DNA of 35,623 nucleotides from an uncultured Pelagibacteraceae bacterium (GTDB taxonomy: Bacteria > Pseudomonadota > Alphaproteobacteria > Pelagibacterales > Pelagibacteraceae), in NCBI GenBank assembly GCA_902578255.1, contig CACHCH010000012.1, positions 1-35,623 of the forward strand. Reading direction: 5' to 3'. The notes under the pieces are model-generated. The model was not told the origin of the DNA. It saw nothing but the letters and a program-made list of their open reading frames with translations, and searched no databases. Positions 7,928-16,508 of this stretch are shown here, one piece after another. Every line of letters starts with the position of its first letter. Within the stretch, counting starts at the first letter, position 1. Position numbers and translations under genes: made by a program.

Positions 7928-9259
7928 TCAATCATTTTTTTCACTTATTCCTGGTATCCAATTACTTCCTGCTAAAGGAACCCTAGCCATTGCAGCTGCC
8001 TCAACTGTTAATGCGCATAAGTCCTCAGGTTCAAGGTTGTGTAAACTATTTTTACCACATGCTCTTGCAAGTGTTTGAGCTTCTAATGTCATAACTTTAA
8101 GATAATTTGTAAGTTTTCGACCTGCTTTAATTGGATCTAGTCTTTTCATATATTTTGGATTTTGAGTAGATATACCGGCAGGGTCATTACCTTCATGCCA
8201 ATCATCATAAGCGCCTGCAGTAGTGCCTAATTTTTTGTAATCTTTTTCCCATTTTGGATCATTGTCACCTATAGCAATCATTGCTGCGCTACCAATAGAG
8301 ACAGCATCTGCACCTAAAGCTAACGCTTTTGCAACATCAGCTCCATTTCTTATACCACCAGAGATGACAAGTTGAACTTCGCGATGAACATCTAAATCTT
8401 GTAACGCATCTACAGCTGGTCTAATACATGCTAATGTTGGTTGACCAACGTTTTCAATAAATACTTCCTGTGTTGCCGCAGTACCACCCTGCATACCATC
8501 AAGAACAACAACATCCGCACCAGCTTTTACTGCTAAAGCTGTGTCATAATAAGGTCTTGCGCCAGCTATCTTTATAAATATTGGAACTTTCCACTTAGTA
8601 ATCTCTCTTAATTCTAAAATTTTTATTTTTAAGTCATCAGGACCTGTCCAATCAGGATGTCTGCAAGCAGATCTTTGATCAACTCCTTTTGGTAATGTTC
8701 TCATTTTAGCAACTCGATCGTTAATTTTTTGACCCAATAACATTCCACCACCACCTGGTTTAGCCCCTTGACCTATGACCACTTCGATAGCATCTGCTTT
8801 TCTTAAGTCATTTGGATTCATTCCATATCTTGAAGGTAGAAGTTGGTAAACTAACTGTTTTGATTGACCTCTTTCCTCTGGTGTCATTCCTCCATCCCCT
8901 GTAGTTGTAGATGTGCCAGCTGCACTTGCTCCTCTTCCAAGCGCCTCTTTAGCTGGACCTGACAAAGCACCAAAACTCATTCCAGCTATTGTGATTGGTA
9001 TGTCAAGTTCTAATGGTTTTTTTGCATAACGTGTTCCTAAAGTAACATTAGTAGTGCATTTTTCTCTGTATCCCTCGAGTGGATACCGTGACATTGAGGC
9101 ACCTAAAAAAAGTAAATCATCAAAATGAGGAAGCCTTCTTTTTGACCCTCCACCTCTAATGTCATAAATACCAGTTGAAGCTGCTCTTCTTATTTCAGAA
9201 TTAGTATATTCATCAAATGTCCATGATTGTCTTGGATGAGTTTTAATTTTTTTACTCAT
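7928..9259 (-). CDS. mgsC: N-methylglutamate synthase subunit C (GltB-like FMN domain)
   Basis: The 443-aa product corresponds to the FMN-binding synthase domain of glutamate synthase. It has TIAGMSFGALSGPAKEALGRGA, the GGGGMLLGQKI substrate loop, ADVVVLDGMQGGTAATQ and LVISGGIRNGADVAKALALGADAVSIG, the FMN-phosphate-binding end of the TIM barrel. As a separate polypeptide beside a GltB domain-3 protein and an amidotransferase it matches MgsC (also called GlxD in rhizobia). MgsABC moves the methylamino group of gamma-glutamylmethylamide onto a carbon skeleton to give N-methylglutamate. It starts 2 bp after mgsB, indicating co-translation. Confidence 0.85.
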   Translation of the reverse strand: MSKKIKTHPRQSWTFDEYTNSEIRRAASTGIYDIRGGGSKRRLPHFDDLLFLGASMSRYPLEGYREKCTTNVTLGTRYAKKPLELDIPITIAGMSFGALSGPAKEALGRGASAAGTSTTTGDGGMTPEERGQSKQLVYQLLPSRYGMNPNDLRKADAIEVVIGQGAKPGGGGMLLGQKINDRVAKMRTLPKGVDQRSACRHPDWTGPDDLKIKILELREITKWKVPIFIKIAGARPYYDTALAVKAGADVVVLDGMQGGTAATQEVFIENVGQPTLACIRPAVDALQDLDVHREVQLVISGGIRNGADVAKALALGADAVSIGSAAMIAIGDNDPKWEKDYKKLGTTAGAYDDWHEGNDPAGISTQNPKYMKRLDPIKAGRKLTNYLKVMTLEAQTLARACGKNSLHNLEPEDLCALTVEAAAMARVPLAGSNWIPGISEKND

Positions 9260-9261
9260 AT

Positions 9262-9945
9262 TTAATAATTTCCTATGTTATCTACTTTAAAATTATACAA
9301 TTTTCTTGCTGATCCATATCTTTTAAAATTTTCAGCTTTAAGATTTTTAATATCAGCTTCCTTTAAAAATTTATTTAATTTTTTAATATGATTTTTATCC
9401 ATTTTTTTTTCAACACAATCAGCACCTAAAGATTTAACATTGCCTTTTATATAAATATTTGTTTCATACAAACTATCACCTAATGCCTCTCCAGCATCTC
9501 CGCATACAACAAGATTGCCTGATTGAGACATGAAACCTGACATATGACCAACAGATCCTTTAACAACTATATCTACACCTTTCATTGATATGCCACATCT
9601 AGAACTTGCATCTCCATCAATAATTAATAGTCCACCATGTGCAGTAGCACCTGCAGATTGAGAGGCATTGCCTTTAACATGAACTCTTCCAGACATCATA
9701 TTTTCTGCAACACCAGTCCCTGCATTTCCATCTATAGTAATTTGTGCTTTTTGATTCATGCCAGCACAATAATATCCAACATGACCTTTAATTGTTACAT
9801 TCATCTCCTCAGTTAGACCTGCACATATTGCATGATTTCCCTCAGGATTTATTATATTAAAATCTCTTTGATTTTGTTTTCGATCTAAATTTTGTAATTT
9901 ATCATTAACGTCTCTCAATTTTATTTTTTTTAAATCTAATTCCAT
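9262..9945 (-). CDS. mgsB: N-methylglutamate synthase subunit B (GXGXG domain)
   Basis: I use the ATG at 9945, which overlaps the mgsA stop as TAATG and follows a GGGGG Shine-Dalgarno stretch at 9951-9955; a TTG four codons upstream is less likely. The 227-aa product is a right-handed beta-helix built of repeats such as GHVGYYCAGMNQKAQITIDG, GNAGTGVAENMMSG, GNASQSAGATAHGG and GSVGHMSGFMSQSG. This is the GXGXG repeat domain found at the C-terminus of GltB. As a free protein it is MgsB/GlxC, a structural partner that holds the amidotransferase and FMN domains together. Confidence 0.85.
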   Translation of the reverse strand: MELDLKKIKLRDVNDKLQNLDRKQNQRDFNIINPEGNHAICAGLTEEMNVTIKGHVGYYCAGMNQKAQITIDGNAGTGVAENMMSGRVHVKGNASQSAGATAHGGLLIIDGDASSRCGISMKGVDIVVKGSVGHMSGFMSQSGNLVVCGDAGEALGDSLYETNIYIKGNVKSLGADCVEKKMDKNHIKKLNKFLKEADIKNLKAENFKRYGSARKLYNFKVDNIGNY

Positions 9946-10829
9946 TAATTCCCCCAAGAATAAACTACACCTGGTTCAGGCTCAAAAATTTTCGCATTGT
10001 TTACATTTGGTAAATGAGCCATAGCTTGAAACTCTGAAGCAATAGCAACATAATCATCTGTCTCTGCAATTACAGCTGGTTTACATGCAATCTCATCTCT
10101 TAAAACAGCAAAACCTTTTCTAGTACCAGTGATAAAAGTATAAAATCCATCTAAATCTTTAAGACCATCCTTGAGTGTATCATTTAAACTTTTTTTATTT
10201 GATAAATTTTTAGATATATATCCAGCTGCTACCTCTGTATCATTTTCAGAGTTAAAATTTATACCTCCTTTTTTTAATTTTCTTCTAAGATTATTATGAT
10301 TTGATAATGATCCATTATGAACTAAACATTCGTCTTCACCTGTAGAATAAGGATGTGAACCATCAGTGGTAATCGCACTTTCAGTTGCCATTCTTGTATG
10401 ACCAATACCATGAGTACCACTAAAACTTTGAAGATTAAATTTTTTCACGACATCTTTTGGTTCTCCAACTTGTTTAAATATTTCAATAGATTTACCATAT
10501 CCAACAATAGAAATTTCCTTAAAATTTTTATTCAGCACTTTAATAACAACACTCGGGTGATCTTTTGATTTCATGATTACATGATCAGAGTTTTTTTCAA
10601 TTTTTGAAATAGTAATTTTATTTAAAATTTCTTTTTTAAATTTTTCATAATCAGCACCATTTAAGCACAGTGAATACTTGAAATTTTCCTCTTCATCCTC
10701 TTTATAAATAGCAAATCCAGCACTATCTGGTCCTCTAGAGCCCATGTTAATAAGCATATCTGAAAGCATATTTCCTAGAGAGCCCTCAAATCTTTTAGAT
10801 TTTAAATAAATTCCTACTATTCCACACAT
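9945..10829 (-). CDS. mgsA: N-methylglutamate synthase subunit A (class II amidotransferase)
   Basis: The 294-aa product starts MCGIVGIY, so Cys2 becomes the N-terminal nucleophile after Met removal, as in class II glutamine amidotransferases. SRGPDSAGF, GIGHTRMATES, the SHPY motif and LVHNGSLSNHNNLR complete the Ntn-hydrolase active site. In MgsA/GlxB proteins this domain releases the amine from gamma-glutamylmethylamide (or ammonia from glutamine) and passes it to the synthase subunits. It is 9 bp downstream of a 23-codon ORF and its stop shares a base with the mgsB start. Confidence 0.85.
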   Translation of the reverse strand: MCGIVGIYLKSKRFEGSLGNMLSDMLINMGSRGPDSAGFAIYKEDEEENFKYSLCLNGADYEKFKKEILNKITISKIEKNSDHVIMKSKDHPSVVIKVLNKNFKEISIVGYGKSIEIFKQVGEPKDVVKKFNLQSFSGTHGIGHTRMATESAITTDGSHPYSTGEDECLVHNGSLSNHNNLRRKLKKGGINFNSENDTEVAAGYISKNLSNKKSLNDTLKDGLKDLDGFYTFITGTRKGFAVLRDEIACKPAVIAETDDYVAIASEFQAMAHLPNVNNAKIFEPEPGVVYSWGN

Positions 10830-10838
10830 ATCATCTGT

Positions 10839-10910
10839 CTAGGCATATAAAAAAACCAACAATGCAGCTAAAAGAATTATAACAATAGTTACTATTAACA
10901 ATGTAGTCAT
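10839..10910 (-). CDS. Possible 23-aa single-pass membrane peptide
   Basis: A complete ATG-to-TAG frame fills the gap between the dimethylformamidase-like gene (10 bp upstream) and mgsA (9 bp downstream). It encodes 23 residues: MTTLL followed by an almost uninterrupted run of I, V, L, A and F ending in YA, long enough for one transmembrane helix. Spacing on both sides is like that of the neighbouring real genes, and in this compact genome unexplained gaps are rare. Only a weak GGTAG precedes the ATG. A short hydrophobic frame can arise by chance in AT-rich DNA, so this is a candidate. Confidence 0.4.
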   Translation of the reverse strand: MTTLLIVTIVIILLAALLVFLYA

Positions 10911-10920
10911 TTACACTACC

Positions 10921-13248
10921 TTATTTCCATTGTTTTTCCTCTAAAGTCCATAAGCCACCAGGTAGTTTTTTTTCTTTTGCAAATGCGTTCACAACATTTT
11001 TAAGGATTGTAGAGGTGTTATTTTGGAAATTATTACATGGCAATGATTGACCATAACCAATAGAACCAGTACAAAATACTGCACCTTCATTTGGTGCTGT
11101 AAAATAAGTCATATCAGCTCTTATTCTATAATCTAAAGATCCAACTAAACCTGCATAAGCATAAAGGAGTTCTTCAGTTACAAGGACATAATTATCACTG
11201 TGACCACCAGATGAAGCAACTATCTTCGTGTGAGGAGGAGTTCCTAAAGAAAGATCATATCTATCTAACTCTATACCTGCTGCACCTCCGTAAGCTAATC
11301 CATGATCACCAAAAATTTCTCCTTCAACTCCCTCTGTTATCCAAGAAACAGTTCTATGCCATGCATCTGGCATTTTTCTATAAGTTTCAGCAGTGTCAAA
11401 ACCTTCAGCTATAAATCCTACTCCAGAGAATTTTTGAGGAGCACGACCCCTCATTCTCCACAAACCACCTCTTTCGCCAGTTGTTTGCATATAATATTCT
11501 CCTGGTTTAGCTGCCCATGCTCTCATACCAGCATCTAGTTTTCTTACTTCTAAACACCATGGTTCATTTTCATAGTGACCAACAACCCAATAGAAGCCGT
11601 TACCACCCATGTAAATAAATCTTCCTCCCTCTGCTACATAATCTTCAAAAGCATCAAGCATTTTTTCAGAAGTGTATTCAGGATGAGTTCCAGATAATAC
11701 ACAATTATAAGGTTTCAATGCATCAAGACCCTCTAAATGTACATCTTCATCTGTAAGAATTTCATACTCATCTTTATAATGATGTTCTAACCATCCAATT
11801 ATCGACAAATCAGCTGGGAACTGCCAAGTAATACCCATCCCAGAGGTTCTATATTTTGGTCTCATATTTAAAACTGGTCTTCGGTATGAGACAAAAGACA
11901 CTCCAGCTCCGTCCGCATAGCTATCATATGTAGACAAACCAAATTCTGGGTTTTTATATTGTTCAACATCTATATCTGTAATAGTTGGTGGTTGACCTGT
12001 CATTGGCTGAATAATTTGAGCCTCAAAACTTAGTTTTTCATTAGCATAAGCAAGGTAACTTGCTGTTGGAAATAAAAAACATATTTTTGCTTTTGGAACT
12101 TTTGCTCTTACAAAGAATACAATATATTCTTCACTAAGCTGACTTCCGTTTGTGCCAGCTTTTAATTTCATAGCATATGCACCACTTTTTAAATTATCTG
12201 GAATTATTAAAGAATTTGTAACATCCCATTTAGCATCAGTGATTGAGTCAGGGTGAAAATCTATTCCTCCATATTCTTTAGGCGCAAGTCTAAAACAATC
12301 ATTTTTACCAGACCAATTCCAACCAGTCATTGCCCTGACAGGATGATTATTACCAATCGAATTTAATTTGTTTGGACCAATATCAATTACAGTATTGTTA
12401 ATACCATTTTCATTATATCCTTCCGTGGTATCCCAATAAGCAACAATGTTTTCTTTTGGTGGCATTTCACCAAGTTTCATTTTATCTAATTCATCTTTAG
12501 ATAAAACTTTACTGCAAACACCGTGTCTATCTACTTTTCCTGCAAAAGTTCCAGAAACAAAATCACCTCTTAATTCATGATTATCTATTGCACCTGCAAC
12601 TAAAAAAGGCGTTTTAGGATTATTTTTCTGTTTAAATCTAAAAGTTGTTTTTGTGTGAGACCTGTAGTCGTAAGGAACAACTTTTCCAAGTAAAGAGTTA
12701 TAACGATTAACTACTCCCTCTTGATATAAAGTTGCTTCTTTTGTCTTATAATTAAATGTTCCAGCAACAAAATACCAAATCTTTTTAACCATTGGTAACT
12801 CTGAGACTAAATAATCTACTTCTTTTCCATCACCAACTACTAACTCTAAATGGCCATCTTTATTAATACCTATTCCATAACCTTCATTTGTTTTATTATT
12901 CCATCTGCAAAATATCCATTGATGAGCACCAGTATGAGGTGTTGATGGATTGATATATCCAAAAACAGTAAAATCTCCATCAATAGCAAGATGATTGTTT
13001 GGATCCTCAACCTTTAAAAATGAACCAAGTTGAGTGAATTGTTTTTTTACATTCCACACTCCATTTAATTCACAATCCACTTGCTCATCCATATATCCTG
13101 GTCCATTAGGATGTTCATCTCCATGAATTAATCTAACTAATTGTGCATTTGCAGTTTTAGTTCCATCTGCAGATACATGAAAATCTATTTTATCTCCTGG
13201 TTTAACTGAAAGTTTATTTGTATATCCAAATACTTTTATTTCTGCCAT
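10921..13248 (-). CDS. dmfA2: N,N-dimethylformamidase large (beta) subunit homologue
   Basis: The 775-aa product has the length and architecture I know for the large subunit of dimethylformamidase. An N-terminal beta-rich part includes a lectin/LamG-like domain (about residues 60-260), followed by a C-terminal catalytic part. The Paracoccus enzyme uses a mononuclear iron held by two tyrosines and one glutamate; the corresponding segments here are probably LAYANEK (Tyr401), TYDSYADG (Tyr441 or Tyr444) and SGTHPEYTS (His522, Glu524). The enzyme hydrolyses N,N-dimethylformamide and related small amides to amine plus formate in the cytoplasm. It begins 1 bp after a permease whose C-terminus resembles the small subunit of the same enzyme. 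No signal peptide is present. The substrate in this organism is not known. Confidence 0.8.
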   Translation of the reverse strand: MAEIKVFGYTNKLSVKPGDKIDFHVSADGTKTANAQLVRLIHGDEHPNGPGYMDEQVDCELNGVWNVKKQFTQLGSFLKVEDPNNHLAIDGDFTVFGYINPSTPHTGAHQWIFCRWNNKTNEGYGIGINKDGHLELVVGDGKEVDYLVSELPMVKKIWYFVAGTFNYKTKEATLYQEGVVNRYNSLLGKVVPYDYRSHTKTTFRFKQKNNPKTPFLVAGAIDNHELRGDFVSGTFAGKVDRHGVCSKVLSKDELDKMKLGEMPPKENIVAYWDTTEGYNENGINNTVIDIGPNKLNSIGNNHPVRAMTGWNWSGKNDCFRLAPKEYGGIDFHPDSITDAKWDVTNSLIIPDNLKSGAYAMKLKAGTNGSQLSEEYIVFFVRAKVPKAKICFLFPTASYLAYANEKLSFEAQIIQPMTGQPPTITDIDVEQYKNPEFGLSTYDSYADGAGVSFVSYRRPVLNMRPKYRTSGMGITWQFPADLSIIGWLEHHYKDEYEILTDEDVHLEGLDALKPYNCVLSGTHPEYTSEKMLDAFEDYVAEGGRFIYMGGNGFYWVVGHYENEPWCLEVRKLDAGMRAWAAKPGEYYMQTTGERGGLWRMRGRAPQKFSGVGFIAEGFDTAETYRKMPDAWHRTVSWITEGVEGEIFGDHGLAYGGAAGIELDRYDLSLGTPPHTKIVASSGGHSDNYVLVTEELLYAYAGLVGSLDYRIRADMTYFTAPNEGAVFCTGSIGYGQSLPCNNFQNNTSTILKNVVNAFAKEKKLPGGLWTLEEKQWK

Positions 13249-13249
13249 T

Positions 13250-14908
13250 TTATGCCTCCATTAAATCTTGAATTCTTCTTAAGAACAGCCCATGATAAGC
13301 AGCCTCAACTGTATCATAAATTTTGTCCTCAACTAATCGAGGAGATCTTCCTCTTACTCCCGAAAGAGCCATTATTTTATATTTTTTAAAGGGCTCTTCA
13401 CATTTTACAACATATTTATCATTCATAGCGCCTCTTCTAAAATAATAGCAAACTCTTTCCAAAGCCTCGCTGTGCTGTCCTAAAGGTTTCTGTTTGTGTT
13501 CTTCAATAATCTCATCGCAAATTAAGGTTTTTAAAAACTCTCTCTGCATTTTGTCATATCTTCTTCTGTATATTTCATCTTTATTATCTGTCTCAGTTGC
13601 TTGTTCTGGTAACATTTCTCCTCCTCTTTCTAATCTTGATGATCTTGCTTCACCTTTCTTTTTATCTCTCCAATCTCTAAATTGTTTTCTTACTCCAAAT
13701 AATCCATTTTTCAAAAAAAGAATTGTAAACATCATTATCAACCCTATTATGATATATCTATATGGACCAAGTTCTACTAGAACTCTATCTAAAACTACTA
13801 TAATTAAAGTACCTGCTACAGCACCATCAGCTCTACCAATACCACCAATTGTAATCATTGCTAATCCCATGATTACAGTATGAAAAGAGAATATATCAAA
13901 TGCACTGCCTCTATAATAAGCAGCATAAAATCCTCCTATAAATCCTAATGCGATTGATGATATTAAAAAGACAGTAACTCTTGCCCTTTTATAGTTAACA
14001 CCTGATGCTTCTGCAAATGCTTCTTTTTTTTCAGGTGCTAATTTTAGAATTCTACCTAATCTTTTGCCATCTACAAATCTAAATAGAAAAAGTGCTGCAA
14101 TTAATAATGCAAATCCAGAGTAATATTGTACGATAGTTTGTGTCATAGGTGCCCAGTTGTCATTAATAAAAGTGTCAGCTCCATACAACCCACCTGATGC
14201 AGCACCAAATGCATGAGAAGTTGTGATAAATACTCTACAAAGTTCGTTAAGACCTAAAGTTAAAAGTCCATAATAAAAACCATCTAATCTTAAAGCGGGT
14301 AGGGCTATAATAACTCCAAATGCTAGCCCAACAAACATACCAATCATAGGTAACATCCACCACGGCAAGCCTAAATTTATTGATAACCAGGTAGTTAAAA
14401 ATGCTGACATTCCAACTATGGCGTACGTAGCTAAAGAGAATATTCCTGCAGTTCCAATTACAAGTGTCCAGCAAAGATTTATAGATGCATAAATTCCAAA
14501 AATTCCTCCAGCTGTTAGCAAGCTATTTTTATATCCTTCTGGTAAAATAAAAGGCATTATTGCTAAAGCCAATAGACTTAAGAACCAAAATATTGGCCTT
14601 TTATCTTTTCTGATTTTTTCTGGTTTAAGACTTTTCCTGTTGTATACACCCTGTGTAAGTAATATTGTTCTTCTAGTTGGCCACCACCTTAGTCTATTCC
14701 AAATTTTTTCACCATGGTTGCTTGACTTATATTCATAATGAAATCTGCCAATTTTAGTTGTTGGGACCTTAAATGCTTTAGTGTCTCTCCAAATTTGATG
14801 TGGATTTTTCCATTCAGGTGTTGGAACTTCGTGATTACCACCTTTAGCTCCCCATACCGCCAATGGATTTTTCCAGGTTTTCCTTTTTTTTGTTTTAATA
14901 TCGCTCAT
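13250..14908 (-). CDS. LivM-type ABC permease fused to dimethylformamidase small-subunit-like domain
   Basis: A single uninterrupted frame encodes 552 aa. Residues 1-105 are a hydrophilic, Trp-rich extension with a repeated WKNP..[VI]W element (12-19 and 33-40). Residues ~106-405 are a LivM-type branched-chain amino acid/urea/amide permease with about 8-10 membrane segments, GLLTLGLNEL and GLAMITIGGIGRADGAVAGT. Residues ~408-440 are a charged linker. Residues ~441-552 (YYFRRGAMNDKYVV, YDTVEAAYHGLFLRRIQDL) resemble, from memory, the small alpha subunit of dimethylformamidase (HNYF, YATEEEAMHAVFLRRIEDV). A normal LivM is ~300-420 aa. The start overlaps the livH stop (ATGA) and the large subunit gene follows after 1 bp. 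This suggests an importer physically linked to the hydrolase that consumes its substrate. Confidence 0.8.
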   Translation of the reverse strand: MSDIKTKKRKTWKNPLAVWGAKGGNHEVPTPEWKNPHQIWRDTKAFKVPTTKIGRFHYEYKSSNHGEKIWNRLRWWPTRRTILLTQGVYNRKSLKPEKIRKDKRPIFWFLSLLALAIMPFILPEGYKNSLLTAGGIFGIYASINLCWTLVIGTAGIFSLATYAIVGMSAFLTTWLSINLGLPWWMLPMIGMFVGLAFGVIIALPALRLDGFYYGLLTLGLNELCRVFITTSHAFGAASGGLYGADTFINDNWAPMTQTIVQYYSGFALLIAALFLFRFVDGKRLGRILKLAPEKKEAFAEASGVNYKRARVTVFLISSIALGFIGGFYAAYYRGSAFDIFSFHTVIMGLAMITIGGIGRADGAVAGTLIIVVLDRVLVELGPYRYIIIGLIMMFTILFLKNGLFGVRKQFRDWRDKKKGEARSSRLERGGEMLPEQATETDNKDEIYRRRYDKMQREFLKTLICDEIIEEHKQKPLGQHSEALERVCYYFRRGAMNDKYVVKCEEPFKKYKIMALSGVRGRSPRLVEDKIYDTVEAAYHGLFLRRIQDLMEA

Positions 14909-15789
14909 GCTTCTCTCGCTTTATCTAATATACCAGCAATACCTCTAGGCCTGATAATTAGTACAATTATGATTAGTGCAAATTGAGTCATTAAAACATA
15001 TCTTCCACCCAAGAATTTTGTGGTCAGTGCTTCATTAAATCCAAGAATAATTGCAGCAATAACAGCTCCTCTAACGCTTCCTAGTCCACCCATTAAAGCT
15101 ATACTTACACCTTTAATCATTGGAGTTAGACCACTAAATGGAGATAGATAATATGTTTGAGAGAGTAGTGCAGCAGAAAGACCTGTCATAGCACCAGTGA
15201 CTGCCATAACGTATATTCCTGTCTTTCGCACTCCGATCCCAACAATACTTGCAGCATGAGGGTTCATCATCATAGCTCTAATTTCCAATCCTCTTCTACT
15301 AGATTTCATCCATTTTACGACAATTGTAAGCATTAAAATTGATGAGCAAATTATCCCAATTTTGTCTGCAGTAAGTGTAACGTCTAAAATTTTAATTTTA
15401 CCATAACCAAAAAATTCTGGAAGAAGTTTTGCTTTTGGCCCAAAATTTTGAAGTAAAATTTGACCACCAATTAAACTTACTGCAAGTGTTCCTATCATTC
15501 CTCTAATTGTAAAATTAGGTTTATCGTGCACTGGAATGAACACAATTAAACAAACCATAACACCCCCAACTATTCCAGCTGCTATACCCATGAACATCAC
15601 AAAAATTGGTTCACCATATATATGTCTTTCAGCTAACCACGCTCCATATCCTGCAAATGAAAATATAAAACCATAACTTAAATTTAATAAACCTAAAGCT
15701 GACCAAGTTATTGAAACTGCAACAGCAATTAATCCATAAATAGAAGCAACCGTTATACCGTTAATAACTAAAAAAATTATATCGTTCAT
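14905..15789 (-). CDS. LivH-type ABC transporter permease
   Basis: The 294-aa polytopic membrane protein matches LivH/UrtB-type permeases: GITVASIYGLIAVAVSITWSALGLLNLSYG at the N-terminus, the cytoplasmic coupling region SSRRGLEIRAMMMNPHAASIVGIGV, and LMGGLGSVRGAVIAAIILG near the C-terminus. It forms the second half of the membrane channel with the LivM-like fusion protein and is driven by the two ATPases encoded upstream. Its end overlaps the fusion gene by 4 bp, and it begins 3 bp after livF. Given the linked amide hydrolase, an amide rather than a branched-chain amino acid is the likelier cargo. Confidence 0.88.
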   Translation of the reverse strand: MNDIIFLVINGITVASIYGLIAVAVSITWSALGLLNLSYGFIFSFAGYGAWLAERHIYGEPIFVMFMGIAAGIVGGVMVCLIVFIPVHDKPNFTIRGMIGTLAVSLIGGQILLQNFGPKAKLLPEFFGYGKIKILDVTLTADKIGIICSSILMLTIVVKWMKSSRRGLEIRAMMMNPHAASIVGIGVRKTGIYVMAVTGAMTGLSAALLSQTYYLSPFSGLTPMIKGVSIALMGGLGSVRGAVIAAIILGFNEALTTKFLGGRYVLMTQFALIIIVLIIRPRGIAGILDKAREA

Positions 15790-15792
15790 AAA

Positions 15793-16503
15793 TTAGTTTT
15801 TTAAACCCATCGATAGAGAGGATGACGCCTCTCCCTTTAATTTACCAGCATGCATACCAATAATTCTATCTACCTTTCCCTCTAATAAAGCTACATTTTG
15901 TTCAGCTATAATCATCGCAGAGTCTTTTAAATCAATTTTCAATAATGCTTCTAGTACTCCTTTTCCAATTTTTGGTGCTAGTCCCAATGTTGGTTCATCA
16001 GCCATATATAGCTTAGCTTCAGACATCATACCTCTACCTATAGAGACCATTCGTCTTTCTCCACCTGAAAGCCTTCCTACTGGAGTGTTAATTAATTTTT
16101 TTAAAGGCTCGAAAATTTCTAAAATTTCTTCTCTTTTTTGTTTTCTATTTTTCCAGGACAGAGGAGTAAATGCACCACTATCCAAATGCTCTTCGACAGT
16201 AAGACCGTGGAAAATTTCATCTCCCTGGGGCATAATTGCCAAGCCTTCTTTAACAACTATATGGGTATACCTTCCTGGTCCTTGACTTCTTGTTCGACCA
16301 ATTTCTTTACCACTAATTTTAATTGAGCCTCTTTGCCAGTGAGTAAGTCCTGCAATAGCATAAAATAAAGTTGTTTTTCCATGTCCGTTTAATCCTACAA
16401 TTCCAACACGCTCACCTGACTGAATTATAAGATCTAAATCATGAATTACTCTTAAAGGACCATAACCTGCTGACAAACCTTTAATTTCTAAAATATTACT
16501 CAT
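15793..16503 (-). CDS. LivF-type ABC transporter ATPase
   Basis: The 236-aa ATPase has an intact set of motifs: Walker A GLNGHGKT (37-44), Q-loop in MPQGDEIF, signature LSGGE (145-149), Walker B ending DE (169-170) and Gln202 in EQN in place of the switch His, which is usual for LivF. It pairs with the LivG-like subunit encoded 5 bp upstream to drive import through the LivH/LivM-like permeases. The motifs of this subunit are canonical, in contrast to its partner, so most ATP-site signature function of the heterodimer may rest here. Confidence 0.9.
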   Translation of the reverse strand: MSNILEIKGLSAGYGPLRVIHDLDLIIQSGERVGIVGLNGHGKTTLFYAIAGLTHWQRGSIKISGKEIGRTRSQGPGRYTHIVVKEGLAIMPQGDEIFHGLTVEEHLDSGAFTPLSWKNRKQKREEILEIFEPLKKLINTPVGRLSGGERRMVSIGRGMMSEAKLYMADEPTLGLAPKIGKGVLEALLKIDLKDSAMIIAEQNVALLEGKVDRIIGMHAGKLKGEASSSLSMGLKN

Positions 16504-16508
16504 AAAAC

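Noticed and set aside
11211..11538. Two overlapping plus-strand frames opposite the dimethylformamidase homologue
   Set aside because: Lie inside a conserved coding region on the other strand, in two different frames, without any domain features.
13494..13600. Possible frameshift or assembly error creating the permease-hydrolase fusion
   Set aside because: The frame is continuous through a plausible charged linker, with normal amino-acid composition and no homopolymer at the junction; it still merits confirmation in other genomes.
13494..13883. 129-codon plus-strand frame opposite the permease fusion
   Set aside because: It is the reverse complement of the permease C-terminal region and linker; the hydrophobic-looking translation is a by-product of membrane helix codons.
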